Shown: piece after piece, positions 41,223 to 49,817 of the stretch
Layout: every line of letters starts with the position of its first letter
Numbering within the stretch: the stretch's first letter is position 1
From: JBBREP01 sp038202885
GTDB lineage: Bacteria; Actinomycetota; Acidimicrobiia; IMCC26256; PALSA-610
Assembly: GCA_038202885.1 (NCBI GenBank)
Contig: JBBREP010000011.1
Coordinates: forward strand, 1-64,000
DNA: 64,000 bases
Direction of reading: 5' to 3'
The notes under the pieces: generated by a model
Databases searched by the model: none
What the model saw: only the letters and a program-made list of their open reading frames with translations
Told to the model about the DNA's origin: nothing
Made by a program: the position numbers and the translations under genes

Positions 41223-43523
41223 TTAGTGGCGCACGCCGACAGCCGCGAACGCTGTGTCGAGCGCGCGCTGCGGAGGGTCGTCGACGCGCTCGAGGCCGTT
41301 CGGCCCGTCGAGCACAAACCGCAGCCCACCGGCGGATTTCTTGTCGCGGCGCATCACCGCGATGAGCTCAGCGCGTCCGAGACCGTCCGGCGCCGCGGCA
41401 GGAAGACCGAGCGCGGCGACGAGGTCGCGGTGCGCAACCGCGTCGGCTATGGAGATGCGCTCGAGCGCAGCAGCGAGCGCGCCGGCGAACACAAGTCCGA
41501 CGGCAACGGCTTCACCGTGCGCGAGGGCGTGGTCGGCGACGGTTTCGATCGCGTGCGCGAGTGTGTGTCCGTAGTTGAGGTGCTCGCGCAACCCCGTCCG
41601 TTCGAGTTCGTCCGCGCTGACGTACCGCGCTTTGATCGCAGCCGCGCGTGCGATCGTGGTGCGCAGCATCGTGGGATCGCGAGCGAGCAGGGAGCGCACG
41701 CCGTGTTCCAGCACTGTCGCGAGCTTCTCGTCGCCCATCAGCGCGTACTTCGCAAGCTCACCGAGGCCGCAGCGATACTCCCGATCGGGCAGCGACGACA
41801 ACACCGTCGGATCCGCATAGACGGCCAATGGCTGGTGGAACGCCCCGACCAGATTCTTTCCCTGGGGAATGTTGACGGCGGTCTTGCCACCGATCGAAGA
41901 GTCGACCATGGCAAGCAATGTGGTCGGCACGTGGATGAGTCCGACGCCGCGGTAGTACACCGATGCTGCGAAGCCTGCTGTGTCTCCCACCACGCCACCG
42001 CCAACTGCGACCACCGCGTCACCACGAAGCAGCCCGAAGCTCGCCATTGCCCGACAGAGGTCATCGACGGTCTCGAGCGACTTTGCGTCCTCGCCGTCGC
42101 GCATCTCGATGATCGTCGTGGCGATGTCGGCGGCCGCCATTGCGTCAGCAACGCGTGTCGCGTGTCCGCCGACGCGGGCCTGCGTGACGATCACGGTGCG
42201 GGTGATGCCCTTCGATGCAAGACACGCAACGACGCCGGCACCGGCATCGGGTCCGATGACCATGTGGTAACTGCGAGAGCCGAGCGCGACCCGTACGGTG
42301 TCACGTGCGCCGTCCGATTGCACCGTTGGGATCGACAGCTCTGGCAGCGACGGCACGGCCGCGAGCGGCGCACGCACGGCGGCAATCGATCGGGGTTCTG
42401 GCCCCGACACAGGCGGCCCGTCGGCGTTGGCCGCTCGGCGACCTACAAAACGCCGCGGCCCAGTTGCACTGTCGCGTGCGGGATTCGCAGACCCCCGCCC
42501 GCCGACAAAGGCGCGCCGCGCCGGTTGGTCGAGCCCGTCAGGGTCGTTGACTTCGTGCGCGAACGCTCCGACGAACGATCCCTTCGTCGGCTCGGCCGCG
42601 GGCTGCGGTTGGACCGCTCGTAGGACCGGTGCTTGTGGCATGGTCACGTTCGCAACCGCGGGTGGCTCCGGCACCGCGGCCAACGCCGGTTGGCGCGCCG
42701 GCGCGGGCGGTTCGGCGTCCGCCGCGAACGCCACTGCGCCGAGTTCCGGCTCGAGTTCGGGCTCGGGAACCGACACGACCACGGGCTCCGGCTCCGGCTC
42801 GGGCTCCGGCTCCGGCTCCGACTCGGGAACCGACACCGCGACGGGCTCCGGCTCGGGCTCGGGCTCCGGTACCGACTCGGGAACCGACACCGCGACGGGC
42901 TCCGGCTCGGGCTCCGGCTCGGGAACCGACACGACCACGGGCTCCGGCTCGGGCTCCGGCTCGGGAACCGACACCGCGACGGGCTCCGGCTCGGGAACCG
43001 ACACCGCGACGGGCTCCGGCTCGGGAACCGACACCACGACGGGCTCCGGCTCGGGCTCGGGCATCTCGGGCTCGGGCACCTCGGGCTCGGGCACCGACGC
43101 GACCCCGGGCTCGGTGTCCGCCTCAGGCACCTCGGGCGCGACAACTGCGCCAGGCTCAGGCTCAGGTCGAGGTTCGGCGTGGGCGGCAGGCGTTTCGACC
43201 AGTGCCGCGACCCGCGCTTGCGCGCGCATGTTGGCAATCGTGTCGGCGGCGCGGACGCACAGCCGTTGCACGGCATCGCGGTTATAACCGCGCAACATTT
43301 CGGGGAACTCGATGCCGCGCAGCTCCGACGGTGCGATCGTCACGGTTCCCGGCGCCGCGTCGACCCGACCCTGGAGGCGTTCAATCGTGGCCGCGGCCCG
43401 CACCAGCGCCCGCCGGACCGCGGTCGGCTCGTATCCGACCATCGACGCGCGAAAACGCGCGCCGCGTAACTCGTCGGGCGTCACCCGCGAACTCGACGAA
43501 TGCTCGTGCCGCTCATGCGCCAT
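41223..43523 (-). CDS. aroB: 3-dehydroquinate synthase fused to DivIVA-like repeats and a Pro-Glu rod
   Basis: The 766-residue protein starts at ATG 43523, overlapping aroK by 11 bases. Residues about 13-55 and 63-97 are two related modules, DELRGARFRASMVGYEPTAV and SELRGIEFPEMLRGYNRDAV, each ending in an RAA-TI helix; they resemble the short DivIVA-domain repeat of actinobacterial polarity proteins. Residues about 144-263 are PEPEPVAVSV-type repeats, a likely rigid rod. A low-complexity linker runs to about 405. The last ~358 residues are a complete AroB: GDAVVAVGGGVVGDTAGFAA, VPTTLLAMVDSSIGGKTAVN, GELAKYALMG and REHLNYGHTLAHAIE. AroB normally has about 360 residues and stands alone. The frame is continuous, so this appears to be a true fusion. 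Confidence 0.92.
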   Translation of the reverse strand: MAHERHEHSSSSRVTPDELRGARFRASMVGYEPTAVRRALVRAAATIERLQGRVDAAPGTVTIAPSELRGIEFPEMLRGYNRDAVQRLCVRAADTIANMRAQARVAALVETPAAHAEPRPEPEPGAVVAPEVPEADTEPGVASVPEPEVPEPEMPEPEPEPVVVSVPEPEPVAVSVPEPEPVAVSVPEPEPEPEPVVVSVPEPEPEPEPVAVSVPESVPEPEPEPEPVAVSVPESEPEPEPEPEPEPVVVSVPEPELEPELGAVAFAADAEPPAPARQPALAAVPEPPAVANVTMPQAPVLRAVQPQPAAEPTKGSFVGAFAHEVNDPDGLDQPARRAFVGGRGSANPARDSATGPRRFVGRRAANADGPPVSGPEPRSIAAVRAPLAAVPSLPELSIPTVQSDGARDTVRVALGSRSYHMVIGPDAGAGVVACLASKGITRTVIVTQARVGGHATRVADAMAAADIATTIIEMRDGEDAKSLETVDDLCRAMASFGLLRGDAVVAVGGGVVGDTAGFAASVYYRGVGLIHVPTTLLAMVDSSIGGKTAVNIPQGKNLVGAFHQPLAVYADPTVLSSLPDREYRCGLGELAKYALMGDEKLATVLEHGVRSLLARDPTMLRTTIARAAAIKARYVSADELERTGLREHLNYGHTLAHAIETVADHALAHGEAVAVGLVFAGALAAALERISIADAVAHRDLVAALGLPAAAPDGLGRAELIAVMRRDKKSAGGLRFVLDGPNGLERVDDPPQRALDTAFAAVGVRH
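42735..43095 (-). repeat. Protein-coding tandem repeats (PEPEPVAVSV units) in aroB
   Basis: Plus-strand sequence repeats GGCTCCGGCTCGGGAACCGA with CACCGCGACG in roughly 30-base units, with shorter GGCTCC/GGCTCG hexamer runs. In the aroB frame these encode Pro-Glu runs separated by VAVSV or VVVSV. Near-identity at the DNA level suggests recent expansion. Confidence 0.9.
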
Positions 43524-44076
43524 GACGGCGCTCCTCGTATATCGCGAGCACAGCCTTGGCGGTTTCCTCGGTGTCGAGCGCCGTCGTGTCGAGCCGAGCG
43601 TGCGCGCACGCGGCGTAGGCATCGGCGCGATCCTGCGCAAGTCGTTCGAGCGTTGCCGTGCGATCACGCGACCCCAACAACGGCCGGCCCGTATCGGCAC
43701 CAATCCGAGCAGCCAGCACATCGCTCGGACCATCGAGCCACACCACGACGCCGCGCTCGCGCAGCGCGTTACGGTTCACCGCGTCGAGCACGACGCCGCC
43801 GCCACACGCAATCACCACCGGCGTTGGCGAAGCCACCGCGTCGCCAACCGCGGCGCGTTCACGCGTGCGAAACGCGCCTTCACCATCGACGGCGAAGATC
43901 TCCGCTACCGAAGCTCCGGCTGCGATCTCAACCAGCTCGTCGGTGTCGATGAGCGCACGATCCAGGAGCTCGGAGCACCGCCGGCCCACCGTCGTCTTCC
44001 CCGCGCCCATCAGCCCCACGAGCACAAGATGGGGTGGATGTTCGCTGGTTCGGGCGCGATCTGCGGGCGCGGTCAT
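43513..44076 (-). CDS. aroK: Shikimate kinase
   Basis: AroK phosphorylates shikimate. The 187-residue protein has the P-loop LVGLMGAGKTTVGRRCSE, the shikimate-binding DTDELVEIAAG, EGAFRTRERAAV and ACGGGVVLD. The lid (ADTGRPLLGSRDR) is present. It begins four bases after aroC ends, and its 3' end overlaps the start of the aroB fusion gene by 11 bases, so the four shikimate genes are one operon. Confidence 0.97.
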   Translation of the reverse strand: MTAPADRARTSEHPPHLVLVGLMGAGKTTVGRRCSELLDRALIDTDELVEIAAGASVAEIFAVDGEGAFRTRERAAVGDAVASPTPVVIACGGGVVLDAVNRNALRERGVVVWLDGPSDVLAARIGADTGRPLLGSRDRTATLERLAQDRADAYAACAHARLDTTALDTEETAKAVLAIYEERRHGA

Positions 44077-44080
44077 GGTG

Positions 44081-45244
44081 TCACGCTCGCAACGCGTCGA
44101 CGTACGACTGGTAGTTCCGGCACAGCTCGACCAGCGAATCGCCGCCGAACTTGCGCATCACTTCGCCAGCCAAGACGAGGGCGGTCATCGTTTCGGCCAC
44201 GACCCCAGCGGCCGGTACGGCAGTGACGTCGGTGCGTTCCTTGAACGACACGGTCTCCTGCTTGGTCACCACGTCGACAGTCGCGAGCACCGGACGGTTC
44301 AACGTCGCCAGAGGTTTCATCGCGACGCGAGCTATGACGACCTCGCCGGTGCTCATCCCGCCTTCGATGCCGCCAGCGCGTGCCGACGCGCGCACGAAGC
44401 CGTGCTCGTCGCTCCAATGGATTGCATCGTGTGCGACCGAGCCGCGCACGCCGGCAACCGAGAACCCTTCGCCGATTTCGACGCCCTTCATCGCTTGGAT
44501 GCTCATGAGCGCGGCGGCAAGCATCGAGTCGAGCCGGCGATCCCAATGCACGTGCGAACCGAGTCCGGGCGGACATCCGTACGCAAGCACTTCGACCACG
44601 CCGCCGAGGCTGTCGCCCTCGCGAGCGGCGCCTTCGATCTCGGTGATCATTGCCGCCTCGACCGACTCGTCGAAGCAACGCACCTGCGACGCGTCGATGC
44701 GTTCGAGGTCGGCTGGCTTCGGGCGTGGCGTGTCTTCGCGCACCGTGGCCGCGCCGAGCTGGACGACGTGCGACAACACGCTCACGTCGAGGTGCGACAG
44801 CAACCGCTTCGCGATCGCGCCCGCAACGACACGGGCCGCGGTCTCGCGCGCCGAGGCGCGCTCGAGCACGTCGCGCGCGTCGGCGAATCCGTACTTCTGC
44901 ATTCCCGCAAGATCGGCGTGACCAGGCCGAGGCTGGGTAAGTGGCGACGCCGTCACTCCCGGCGCCGAACTCATCTCACTCGCCCACTTCCCGGTCTTCC
45001 ATTCGGAATTGTGGATGAGCACGGCAACGGGCGATCCGAGCGTGCGGCCGTGGCGAACACCGCCGATGAACTCGATCTCGTCTGCTTCGAAGCGCATCCT
45101 TGGCCCGCGCCCGTACCCGAGCCGTCGCCGGGCCAGTTCGCTCGCCAAATCGTCGAGGAGGAGCGGCACGCCGGCCGGCAGCCCCTCGATGGTGACGACG
45201 AGGGCAGGCCCGTGCGACTCACCCGCCGTCAGAAAACGCAACAT
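44081..45244 (-). CDS. aroC: Chorismate synthase
   Basis: AroC makes chorismate from EPSP using reduced FMN. The 387-residue protein starts MLRFLTAGESHGPALVVTIE and has GRGPRMRFEADEIEF, TQPRPGHADLAGMQKYGF, ERASARETAARVVAGAIAK and GGIEGGMSTGEVVIARVAMK. All signature regions and the length are normal. It leads the shikimate operon and is separated by 54 bases from the PilP-like gene upstream on the same strand; the pil genes may read into it. Confidence 0.98.
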   Translation of the reverse strand: MLRFLTAGESHGPALVVTIEGLPAGVPLLLDDLASELARRRLGYGRGPRMRFEADEIEFIGGVRHGRTLGSPVAVLIHNSEWKTGKWASEMSSAPGVTASPLTQPRPGHADLAGMQKYGFADARDVLERASARETAARVVAGAIAKRLLSHLDVSVLSHVVQLGAATVREDTPRPKPADLERIDASQVRCFDESVEAAMITEIEGAAREGDSLGGVVEVLAYGCPPGLGSHVHWDRRLDSMLAAALMSIQAMKGVEIGEGFSVAGVRGSVAHDAIHWSDEHGFVRASARAGGIEGGMSTGEVVIARVAMKPLATLNRPVLATVDVVTKQETVSFKERTDVTAVPAAGVVAETMTALVLAGEVMRKFGGDSLVELCRNYQSYVDALRA

Positions 45245-45298
45245 GCCTCCAGGTTAGGGAGTCGAACAGTGAACCAGCGTGCCGGTTCGGCTCCGAGT

Positions 45299-45895
45299 TC
45301 ACTTGAGGGTTTGTTCGCCTTCACAGAGACTGAATCGAGCGTCACCGAATAGGAACTGGCCGCAGGGCGCGTCGAGGCTCACGACCCGATACGTGCCCCC
45401 AGCGAAGGTGTCGCCCTCCCCCACGGTGTACACGGTCGAGCCAACCTGGACGCGTGCTTGCACGGTGCCGTTGCTATCGCGGAACACATCGATGAGCGTG
45501 ACGGTCTGGCCCGGGTCAGGATTGTTGCTCGGCACCGACGTCGTGGACGTGGTGCCACCAGGCTGGGTCGTGTGCGTCGTGTGCGTCGTGGTCGCAGTGT
45601 TCGATGTCGTCTGCGTGGTCGACGTGCTCGGCGTCACCTGGATGACGGGTTCGAATGGGTTCTTGCTTCCGTAGACCGGGAATGTCGGCGGAGGCGGTTG
45701 CGGCGTCGGGACCGACGTCGTCGTGCCGTTCGGCTTCGGCGTGAACGGGCCGGGCACCGTCGTGGCACTGGTCTTGGGTTGCAGCGACTTCGAGCTGTCG
45801 TCCTTGGCGAAGAACGCCCGGGCGACGAACACCGCGACGAGGAGCCCGAGCACCGAGCCCAGCACCACGAGACGGCGACGTTCCTGACCGGCCAT
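45299..45895 (-). CDS. PilP-like type IV pilus protein
   Basis: This 198-residue protein has one N-terminal membrane helix (LVVLGSVLGLLVAVFVARAF), a long Thr/Pro/Ser-rich linker with KNPFEPV, and a small C-terminal beta domain (VQARVQVGSTVYTVGEGDTF, then GQFLFGDARFSLCEGEQ). Topology and position after PilO match PilP/GspC-type subunits, which connect the inner-membrane PilMNO platform outward. Sequence identity to true PilP is weak. Two cysteines in the last domain could form a disulfide. It overlaps pilO by one base. Confidence 0.65.
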   Translation of the reverse strand: MAGQERRRLVVLGSVLGLLVAVFVARAFFAKDDSSKSLQPKTSATTVPGPFTPKPNGTTTSVPTPQPPPPTFPVYGSKNPFEPVIQVTPSTSTTQTTSNTATTTHTTHTTQPGGTTSTTSVPSNNPDPGQTVTLIDVFRDSNGTVQARVQVGSTVYTVGEGDTFAGGTYRVVSLDAPCGQFLFGDARFSLCEGEQTLK

Positions 45896-46605
45896 CAGTT
45901 CGCAACTCCTGTTGTCGTCGGCGCTGTGTTGGTCGCGCCGGTTGTGGTCGTCGTCGTGCCGGCGCCACTCGATCCGCTCCCAGCGCCTGAGCCGGTCCCG
46001 GTACTCGATGTCGGCGCGGCGGCCTGGGTGAACATGCGGGCGTTGAGGGTGACGGTGAGGCGCGGCGCTCCACTGCTCGACGCGCCGCTCCCCGCCGAAC
46101 CGCTGCCAGTCGAACCGCTCCCCGAACCCGTCGTGTCAGATCCGGTCGTGATGTTGATGCCATCGACGACGACGAGCCGGCGCAGCGCCTCGACGCGGTT
46201 CAGGTAATCGAGGACCTGGAAGAACCCACCCGACACGACAACCGTCAGTTTGATCTCCGATGCGCCCGACGCCCCGACCGGCTCGGCCGATTGAATCGAT
46301 ACCCAGTCGACGCCGGCTTGCACCTTGAGCTCGTAGGCGCTGCGAATGAAGCCCTCCAAGTCGGGCGTCGTCGGCACTTGCGCGTTCAGCTGATCGAGCT
46401 TGGCCTTCTGCTCAGGGGCGCGATCACTGACCTGTCTGAGGTCGTGCAACTTCGAGCTCAGGTCCTGGTTCAGTTGCGTGGCCGCGTCGCGCCGTTGCTT
46501 GGCGTGGTCGACATCGCGACCGGCCGGCGCGAAGAACGCGAAGTTCCAGATCAACACGACCACGACGAGCGCGAGCACGCCAACGAGGGCAAGCCGGGAC
46601 CTCAC
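45895..46605 (-). CDS. pilO: Type IV pilus assembly protein PilO
   Basis: The 236-residue protein has one membrane helix (LALVGVLALVVVVLIWNFAF), a coiled-coil segment (residues 32-75, KQRRDAATQLNQDLSSKLHD) and a ferredoxin-like domain (LEGFIRSAYELKVQAGVDWV, GFFQVLDYLNRVEALRRLVV). This is the PilO fold. The C-terminal ~80 residues are Ser/Gly/Thr repeats, unusual and probably disordered. It overlaps the pilMN stop by 4 bases, matching the known PilN-PilO partnership. Confidence 0.88.
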   Translation of the reverse strand: MRSRLALVGVLALVVVVLIWNFAFFAPAGRDVDHAKQRRDAATQLNQDLSSKLHDLRQVSDRAPEQKAKLDQLNAQVPTTPDLEGFIRSAYELKVQAGVDWVSIQSAEPVGASGASEIKLTVVVSGGFFQVLDYLNRVEALRRLVVVDGINITTGSDTTGSGSGSTGSGSAGSGASSSGAPRLTVTLNARMFTQAAAPTSSTGTGSGAGSGSSGAGTTTTTTGATNTAPTTTGVAN

Positions 46606-48359
46606 TTGGTCTTCCTTGCGTTCGCAGAGCGCTCCGAACGAGCGCTGTCGGTGAGACTGGCCGTCGACTGGAACGTCACGACGTCACGGCTACCGAGCGA
46701 GGCCTTCTGCGCTTGCGGCACCCAGAGATTGCTGAACTCAGGCAGGCTGTTCAATCGCTTGATCCAGTCGGCCACGGCCGTGAAGTCGAGGCCCGTCGCC
46801 TGGAACGTGACCGATCCTTGGATCGTGCCCGACAACGCGGTCGACGGCGTCGCCGGCGCGGCCGTCGCGCCTGGGCGCGAGGTTGCCGCGGCGTTCGCCA
46901 AGGCTCCTTGGAAGCTGGTGAGCCACACGCTGTTCGGCATGGTGCGAGCGATCTCGTTCAGCACTCGCGACCACGAGACGTCGGTGGCTAGCAGACCCTC
47001 GACCTCGGTGCCGAGGGCGGCGATCTGCTGTTCGTTCTTCGCCACGGGCGCGAGCGACGCAATCGCTCGCTGCGTGTCGCTGTTCGAGCGCTCCTGCGTC
47101 AACGCTTCGGAGCGGACGACCGAGGCGTGATGCTTACGGCTCACTGTGGGCACGGCGAGCAACGCGATGAGCGCCGCCGCAGCCAGTGCGCCCACCACGG
47201 CGTTGCGCGACGCGCCGAGCGCGTGGTGGCGCTCGTGTTCGGGCGCAAGATCGAGGCGCGGTGTGGCAGCCTGATCGGGCAGGGCCAGACCGAGCGCCGC
47301 CGCGAGATACGGGTCGAGGCGCGGGAGCTCTTCTTCGGCGAAGCCGATGTCGCCGATCACCACGCGATCGCGCGGCGCGGCCGGGACGACGGACACGCCG
47401 AGTAGCGCACTCAGCCGTTCCTGCACACCATCAAGCTGTGCGCCACCACCGGTGAGTTGCACGCGAGCGAGTCGAGCCGCGCCGGGCTGGTTCCGGTAGA
47501 AGTCGAGCGAACTGCGGATCTCGTCGAGCAGCACAGCCAACGGGCGCTCCGCCGCAGTGCGCGCTTGGCTCACGACTTCGTCGTCGATACTGCCGATTTG
47601 ACGCTTCAGCGACTCCGCGGTCTCGGGCGGGAGTTCCAGCGCCGAACCGATCGCGTCGGTGAGCGCTCGCCCACCGCTCGCCAGCACGCGCACGAACCGC
47701 GGCACCCCGCGCTCGTGCACCACGACGCACGTCACGCCGCCACCAATACTGACGATGCCTTCGGCGCCTTCGCGGAAGTCGCCGAGCGCCTCGGCCACGG
47801 CGGCATTGCCGTTGACGGGCACGCCCGGCGTCGACAGGCTGCGGATCAGCGCAAGTGGAATGAGCTCCACCGACTCGACCGGCAGGCCACCTGCCTCGAC
47901 CGCGTCGACGAGGCGTACGACCGTTGAGCGCTGCGCGGCGGCAAGCAACACGCGCATGACCGGATCGCCACTGGCTTCACTCCCACCCGCGAGTTCGTCG
48001 AGCACGGCGAAGTCGACCAGCGCGTCGTCGACCGGAATCGGGATGAGATCGGGAAGTTGAAAGCGCAGCGCGCCGGCAAGGTCTTCGCGCGACATCACCG
48101 GCATCTCGATCTGGCGCACCACCAGTCGCGGCGTCGCGATGCCGAGGCGCACCGGCGCCTTGCGAATGCCGACCTCGGTCCGCACGCGCTTGACGGCGTC
48201 GATGAGTGCTTCTTCGTCGGCGACTTCGCCTTCGTGCATCGCCGAACGCGCGAGCGCGACCTGACCGAACGCGGTCAGACGCGGCGGATCGCCGGGCGTC
48301 ACCTCGGCAACGGTGACGGCGTTGGTACCAACGTCGAGTCCGATCAGTCGGCGGGCCAT
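46602..48359 (-). CDS. pilM: PilM-PilN fusion protein, type IV pilus platform
   Basis: Residues 1 to about 355 are PilM, an FtsA/actin-like ATPase: RRLIGLDVGTNAVTVAEV, VSIGGGVTCVVVHERGVPRF, RSSLDFYRNQPG and VQLTGGGAQLDG. After a linker, residues 386-408 form a membrane helix (VVGALAAAALIALLAVPTV). A PilN-like periplasmic part follows: coiled coil, then WSRVLNEIARTMPNSVWLTS and ATGLDFTAVADWIKRLNS. In known systems PilM binds the N-terminal cytoplasmic peptide of a separate PilN, so the fusion makes that contact permanent. The start overlaps the HTH gene by 16 bases. Confidence 0.9.
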   Translation of the reverse strand: MARRLIGLDVGTNAVTVAEVTPGDPPRLTAFGQVALARSAMHEGEVADEEALIDAVKRVRTEVGIRKAPVRLGIATPRLVVRQIEMPVMSREDLAGALRFQLPDLIPIPVDDALVDFAVLDELAGGSEASGDPVMRVLLAAAQRSTVVRLVDAVEAGGLPVESVELIPLALIRSLSTPGVPVNGNAAVAEALGDFREGAEGIVSIGGGVTCVVVHERGVPRFVRVLASGGRALTDAIGSALELPPETAESLKRQIGSIDDEVVSQARTAAERPLAVLLDEIRSSLDFYRNQPGAARLARVQLTGGGAQLDGVQERLSALLGVSVVPAAPRDRVVIGDIGFAEEELPRLDPYLAAALGLALPDQAATPRLDLAPEHERHHALGASRNAVVGALAAAALIALLAVPTVSRKHHASVVRSEALTQERSNSDTQRAIASLAPVAKNEQQIAALGTEVEGLLATDVSWSRVLNEIARTMPNSVWLTSFQGALANAAATSRPGATAAPATPSTALSGTIQGSVTFQATGLDFTAVADWIKRLNSLPEFSNLWVPQAQKASLGSRDVVTFQSTASLTDSARSERSANARKTK

Positions 48360-48556
48360 GGGTTCCCCTGATTCGCCGAGTTGACGGTGCGCGACGACAA
48401 GAACTCGTCGACATCGTCGACGCGCAAGCGGAAGTGCTTCCCGACGCGGATCGCAGGCATGTCGCCGTCACGAATCAACCGATACACGGTCATCGTCGAA
48501 ACGCGCATCGTCTCGGCTACCTCGCGCACAGTGAGGAGTTGGTGCTCAGCTACCAA
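48344..48556 (-). CDS. Excisionase-type HTH DNA-binding protein
   Basis: I place the start at TTG 48556, with GGAGGGG six bases upstream, giving 70 residues. Nearly the whole protein is a MerR/excisionase-like winged HTH: LLTVREVAETMRVSTMTVYR, LIRDGDMPAIRVGKHFRLRV and DDVDEFLSS. Such small proteins often regulate their neighbours; being first in the operon and overlapping pilMN suggests control of pilus genes. No integrase is nearby, so an excisionase role is unlikely. Confidence 0.85.
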   Translation of the reverse strand: MVAEHQLLTVREVAETMRVSTMTVYRLIRDGDMPAIRVGKHFRLRVDDVDEFLSSRTVNSANQGNPWPAD

Positions 48557-48562
48557 TTCGCT

Positions 48563-48569
48563 CCCCTCC
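48563..48569 (-). promoter_or_regulatory. Shine-Dalgarno for the TTG start of the HTH gene
   Basis: The minus strand reads GGAGGGG, six bases before TTG 48556, so it favours that start over the TTG at 48571, which the site itself overlaps. Confidence 0.6.
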
Positions 48570-48583
48570 AATCAACCGTGGCC

Positions 48584-48613
48584 ACAGTAAGCCTCAACTA
48601 CAACATTCGTCAA
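48584..48613 (-). promoter_or_regulatory. Candidate promoter of the HTH-pilMNO operon
   Basis: The minus strand shows TTGACG (48613-48608), an 18-base spacer and TACTGT (48589-48584), in an AT-rich island unusual for this window. Transcription would start about 20 bases before the TTG start codon. Confidence 0.45.
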
Positions 48614-48720
48614 CTTCACCCTCACAATTAGACAATCGCCCCGATCACAACATGCGAATTGCACACATGTCATTTATCGCCCTGCAGAAATGCGACCGTT
48701 CCCGGTCGTTCGTGCGCGGC

Positions 48721-48800
48721 GACCGAAGCAGCCTGGGAGCGAGGAACGAGCGACTAGGTGCGAAGGGAGCTCGCCGCGCCGGACGAAGAGGGCGCAAGGA
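48721..48800 (+). repeat. Dispersed intergenic repeat, copy B
   Basis: The plus strand reads GAAGCAGCCTGGGAGCGAGG, GAGCGACTAGGTGCGAAGGG, then AGCTCGCCGCGCCGGACGAA followed by GAGGGCGCAA. It is the best full-length match to copy A and lies 3' of pilD. Confidence 0.8.
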
Positions 48801-48811
48801 GAGAACCGCAA

Positions 48812-49738
48812 TTAGCCATGCGCGAGGATCGCGAGGAGCGCTCCTGATGCGAGGAAGGGGCCGAAGGGGATGTGGCGACCGCGTTGGACACGACCGATCG
48901 CACTCATGACGAGATAGGTGAGCGATCCGATGAGCAGCGCTCCCATCGCGGCGACGGTGACGCGAGCGCGCAGGGCGTCGGTGGGAGCGACACCGCCGGA
49001 CAACGTGGTCATGACGCGCACGCCAAGCGCGTACCCGGCTGCCGCGGCCGCGGCCATCGGCGCGAGCACGATCGGCGCGGCCACTGTGATGCCACCGATG
49101 GAACCGAGCAAGAACGGTGCGAACAGCGCGACACCGAGCACTTGCCATCCGAAGTACGCCGCCGCGAAACCGAGGAGCGCCGAAAGACGCACATCGCCGT
49201 AGCCCATCGCGCGTGGTGCGGCGAACCAGATGACGAAAAACACCGAGAACGCAACGATTCCGCCGAGCGTGGCCCGCCCAAATGCATCCCAGCGATGGTC
49301 GACGCCCGCCGCGAGCGCGAACAGAGGAATCGTGATTGCGGCCGCGGGATAGATGACACGGTTGGGCAGCAGCAGATGATCAAGGTCGATCAACGACAAT
49401 GCGATGAGCGCAGCGGTAAGTACGAGCAGCGCCGTCAGCACGATGCTCGCATGGAAGCGCGCGCCGACCGCAGCGAAGACCGCCGCGGTGAGCAACTCCA
49501 CCGCCGGATACCGCGCACTGATGTGTGCATGGCAATTCCGGCACCGTCCGCGCAGCACACACCACGACAACACCGGGATGTTGTCGCGGCCTGCGATCGG
49601 TCGATCACACGACGGGCAGTGCGACGGGGGCCGCACCACCGATTCGTGGCGTGGCACACGCCAGATCACCACGTTGAGGAACGACCCGATGGCGAGCCCG
49701 AAAATGGCGCACACCACCGACACCTCGAGCTGACTCAT
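48812..49738 (-). CDS. pilD: Prepilin peptidase
   Basis: PilD cleaves and N-methylates type IV prepilins. From ATG 49738 the 308-residue membrane protein begins MSQLEVSVVCAIFGLAIGSF with NVVIWRVPR. The two zinc cysteine pairs (CPSC and CRNC) of the methyltransferase domain are present. The two catalytic Asp lie in ALSLIDLDHLLLPNRVIYPA and in GYGDVRLSALLG. About 80 extra C-terminal residues with further helices end in IPFGPFLASGALLAIL. It is encoded downstream of the two pilin genes it should process. Confidence 0.93.
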   Translation of the reverse strand: MSQLEVSVVCAIFGLAIGSFLNVVIWRVPRHESVVRPPSHCPSCDRPIAGRDNIPVLSWCVLRGRCRNCHAHISARYPAVELLTAAVFAAVGARFHASIVLTALLVLTAALIALSLIDLDHLLLPNRVIYPAAAITIPLFALAAGVDHRWDAFGRATLGGIVAFSVFFVIWFAAPRAMGYGDVRLSALLGFAAAYFGWQVLGVALFAPFLLGSIGGITVAAPIVLAPMAAAAAAGYALGVRVMTTLSGGVAPTDALRARVTVAAMGALLIGSLTYLVMSAIGRVQRGRHIPFGPFLASGALLAILAHG

Positions 49739-49817
49739 ACCGCTCTGATCGGCGCGCCCGGCCGGTTGCTGAGCCGCCCCCCAGCCCCCGGCCCGACCCC
49801 CCGCGAGTTCCCGAACG

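Noticed and set aside
42735..43095. Regular ~30-bp repeats that could suggest a CRISPR array
   Set aside because: They are contiguous without unique spacers and encode in-frame Pro-Glu repeats within aroB.
48344..48556. Excisionase of a mobile element
   Set aside because: No integrase, att site or other mobile genes nearby; the position suggests a pilus regulator.
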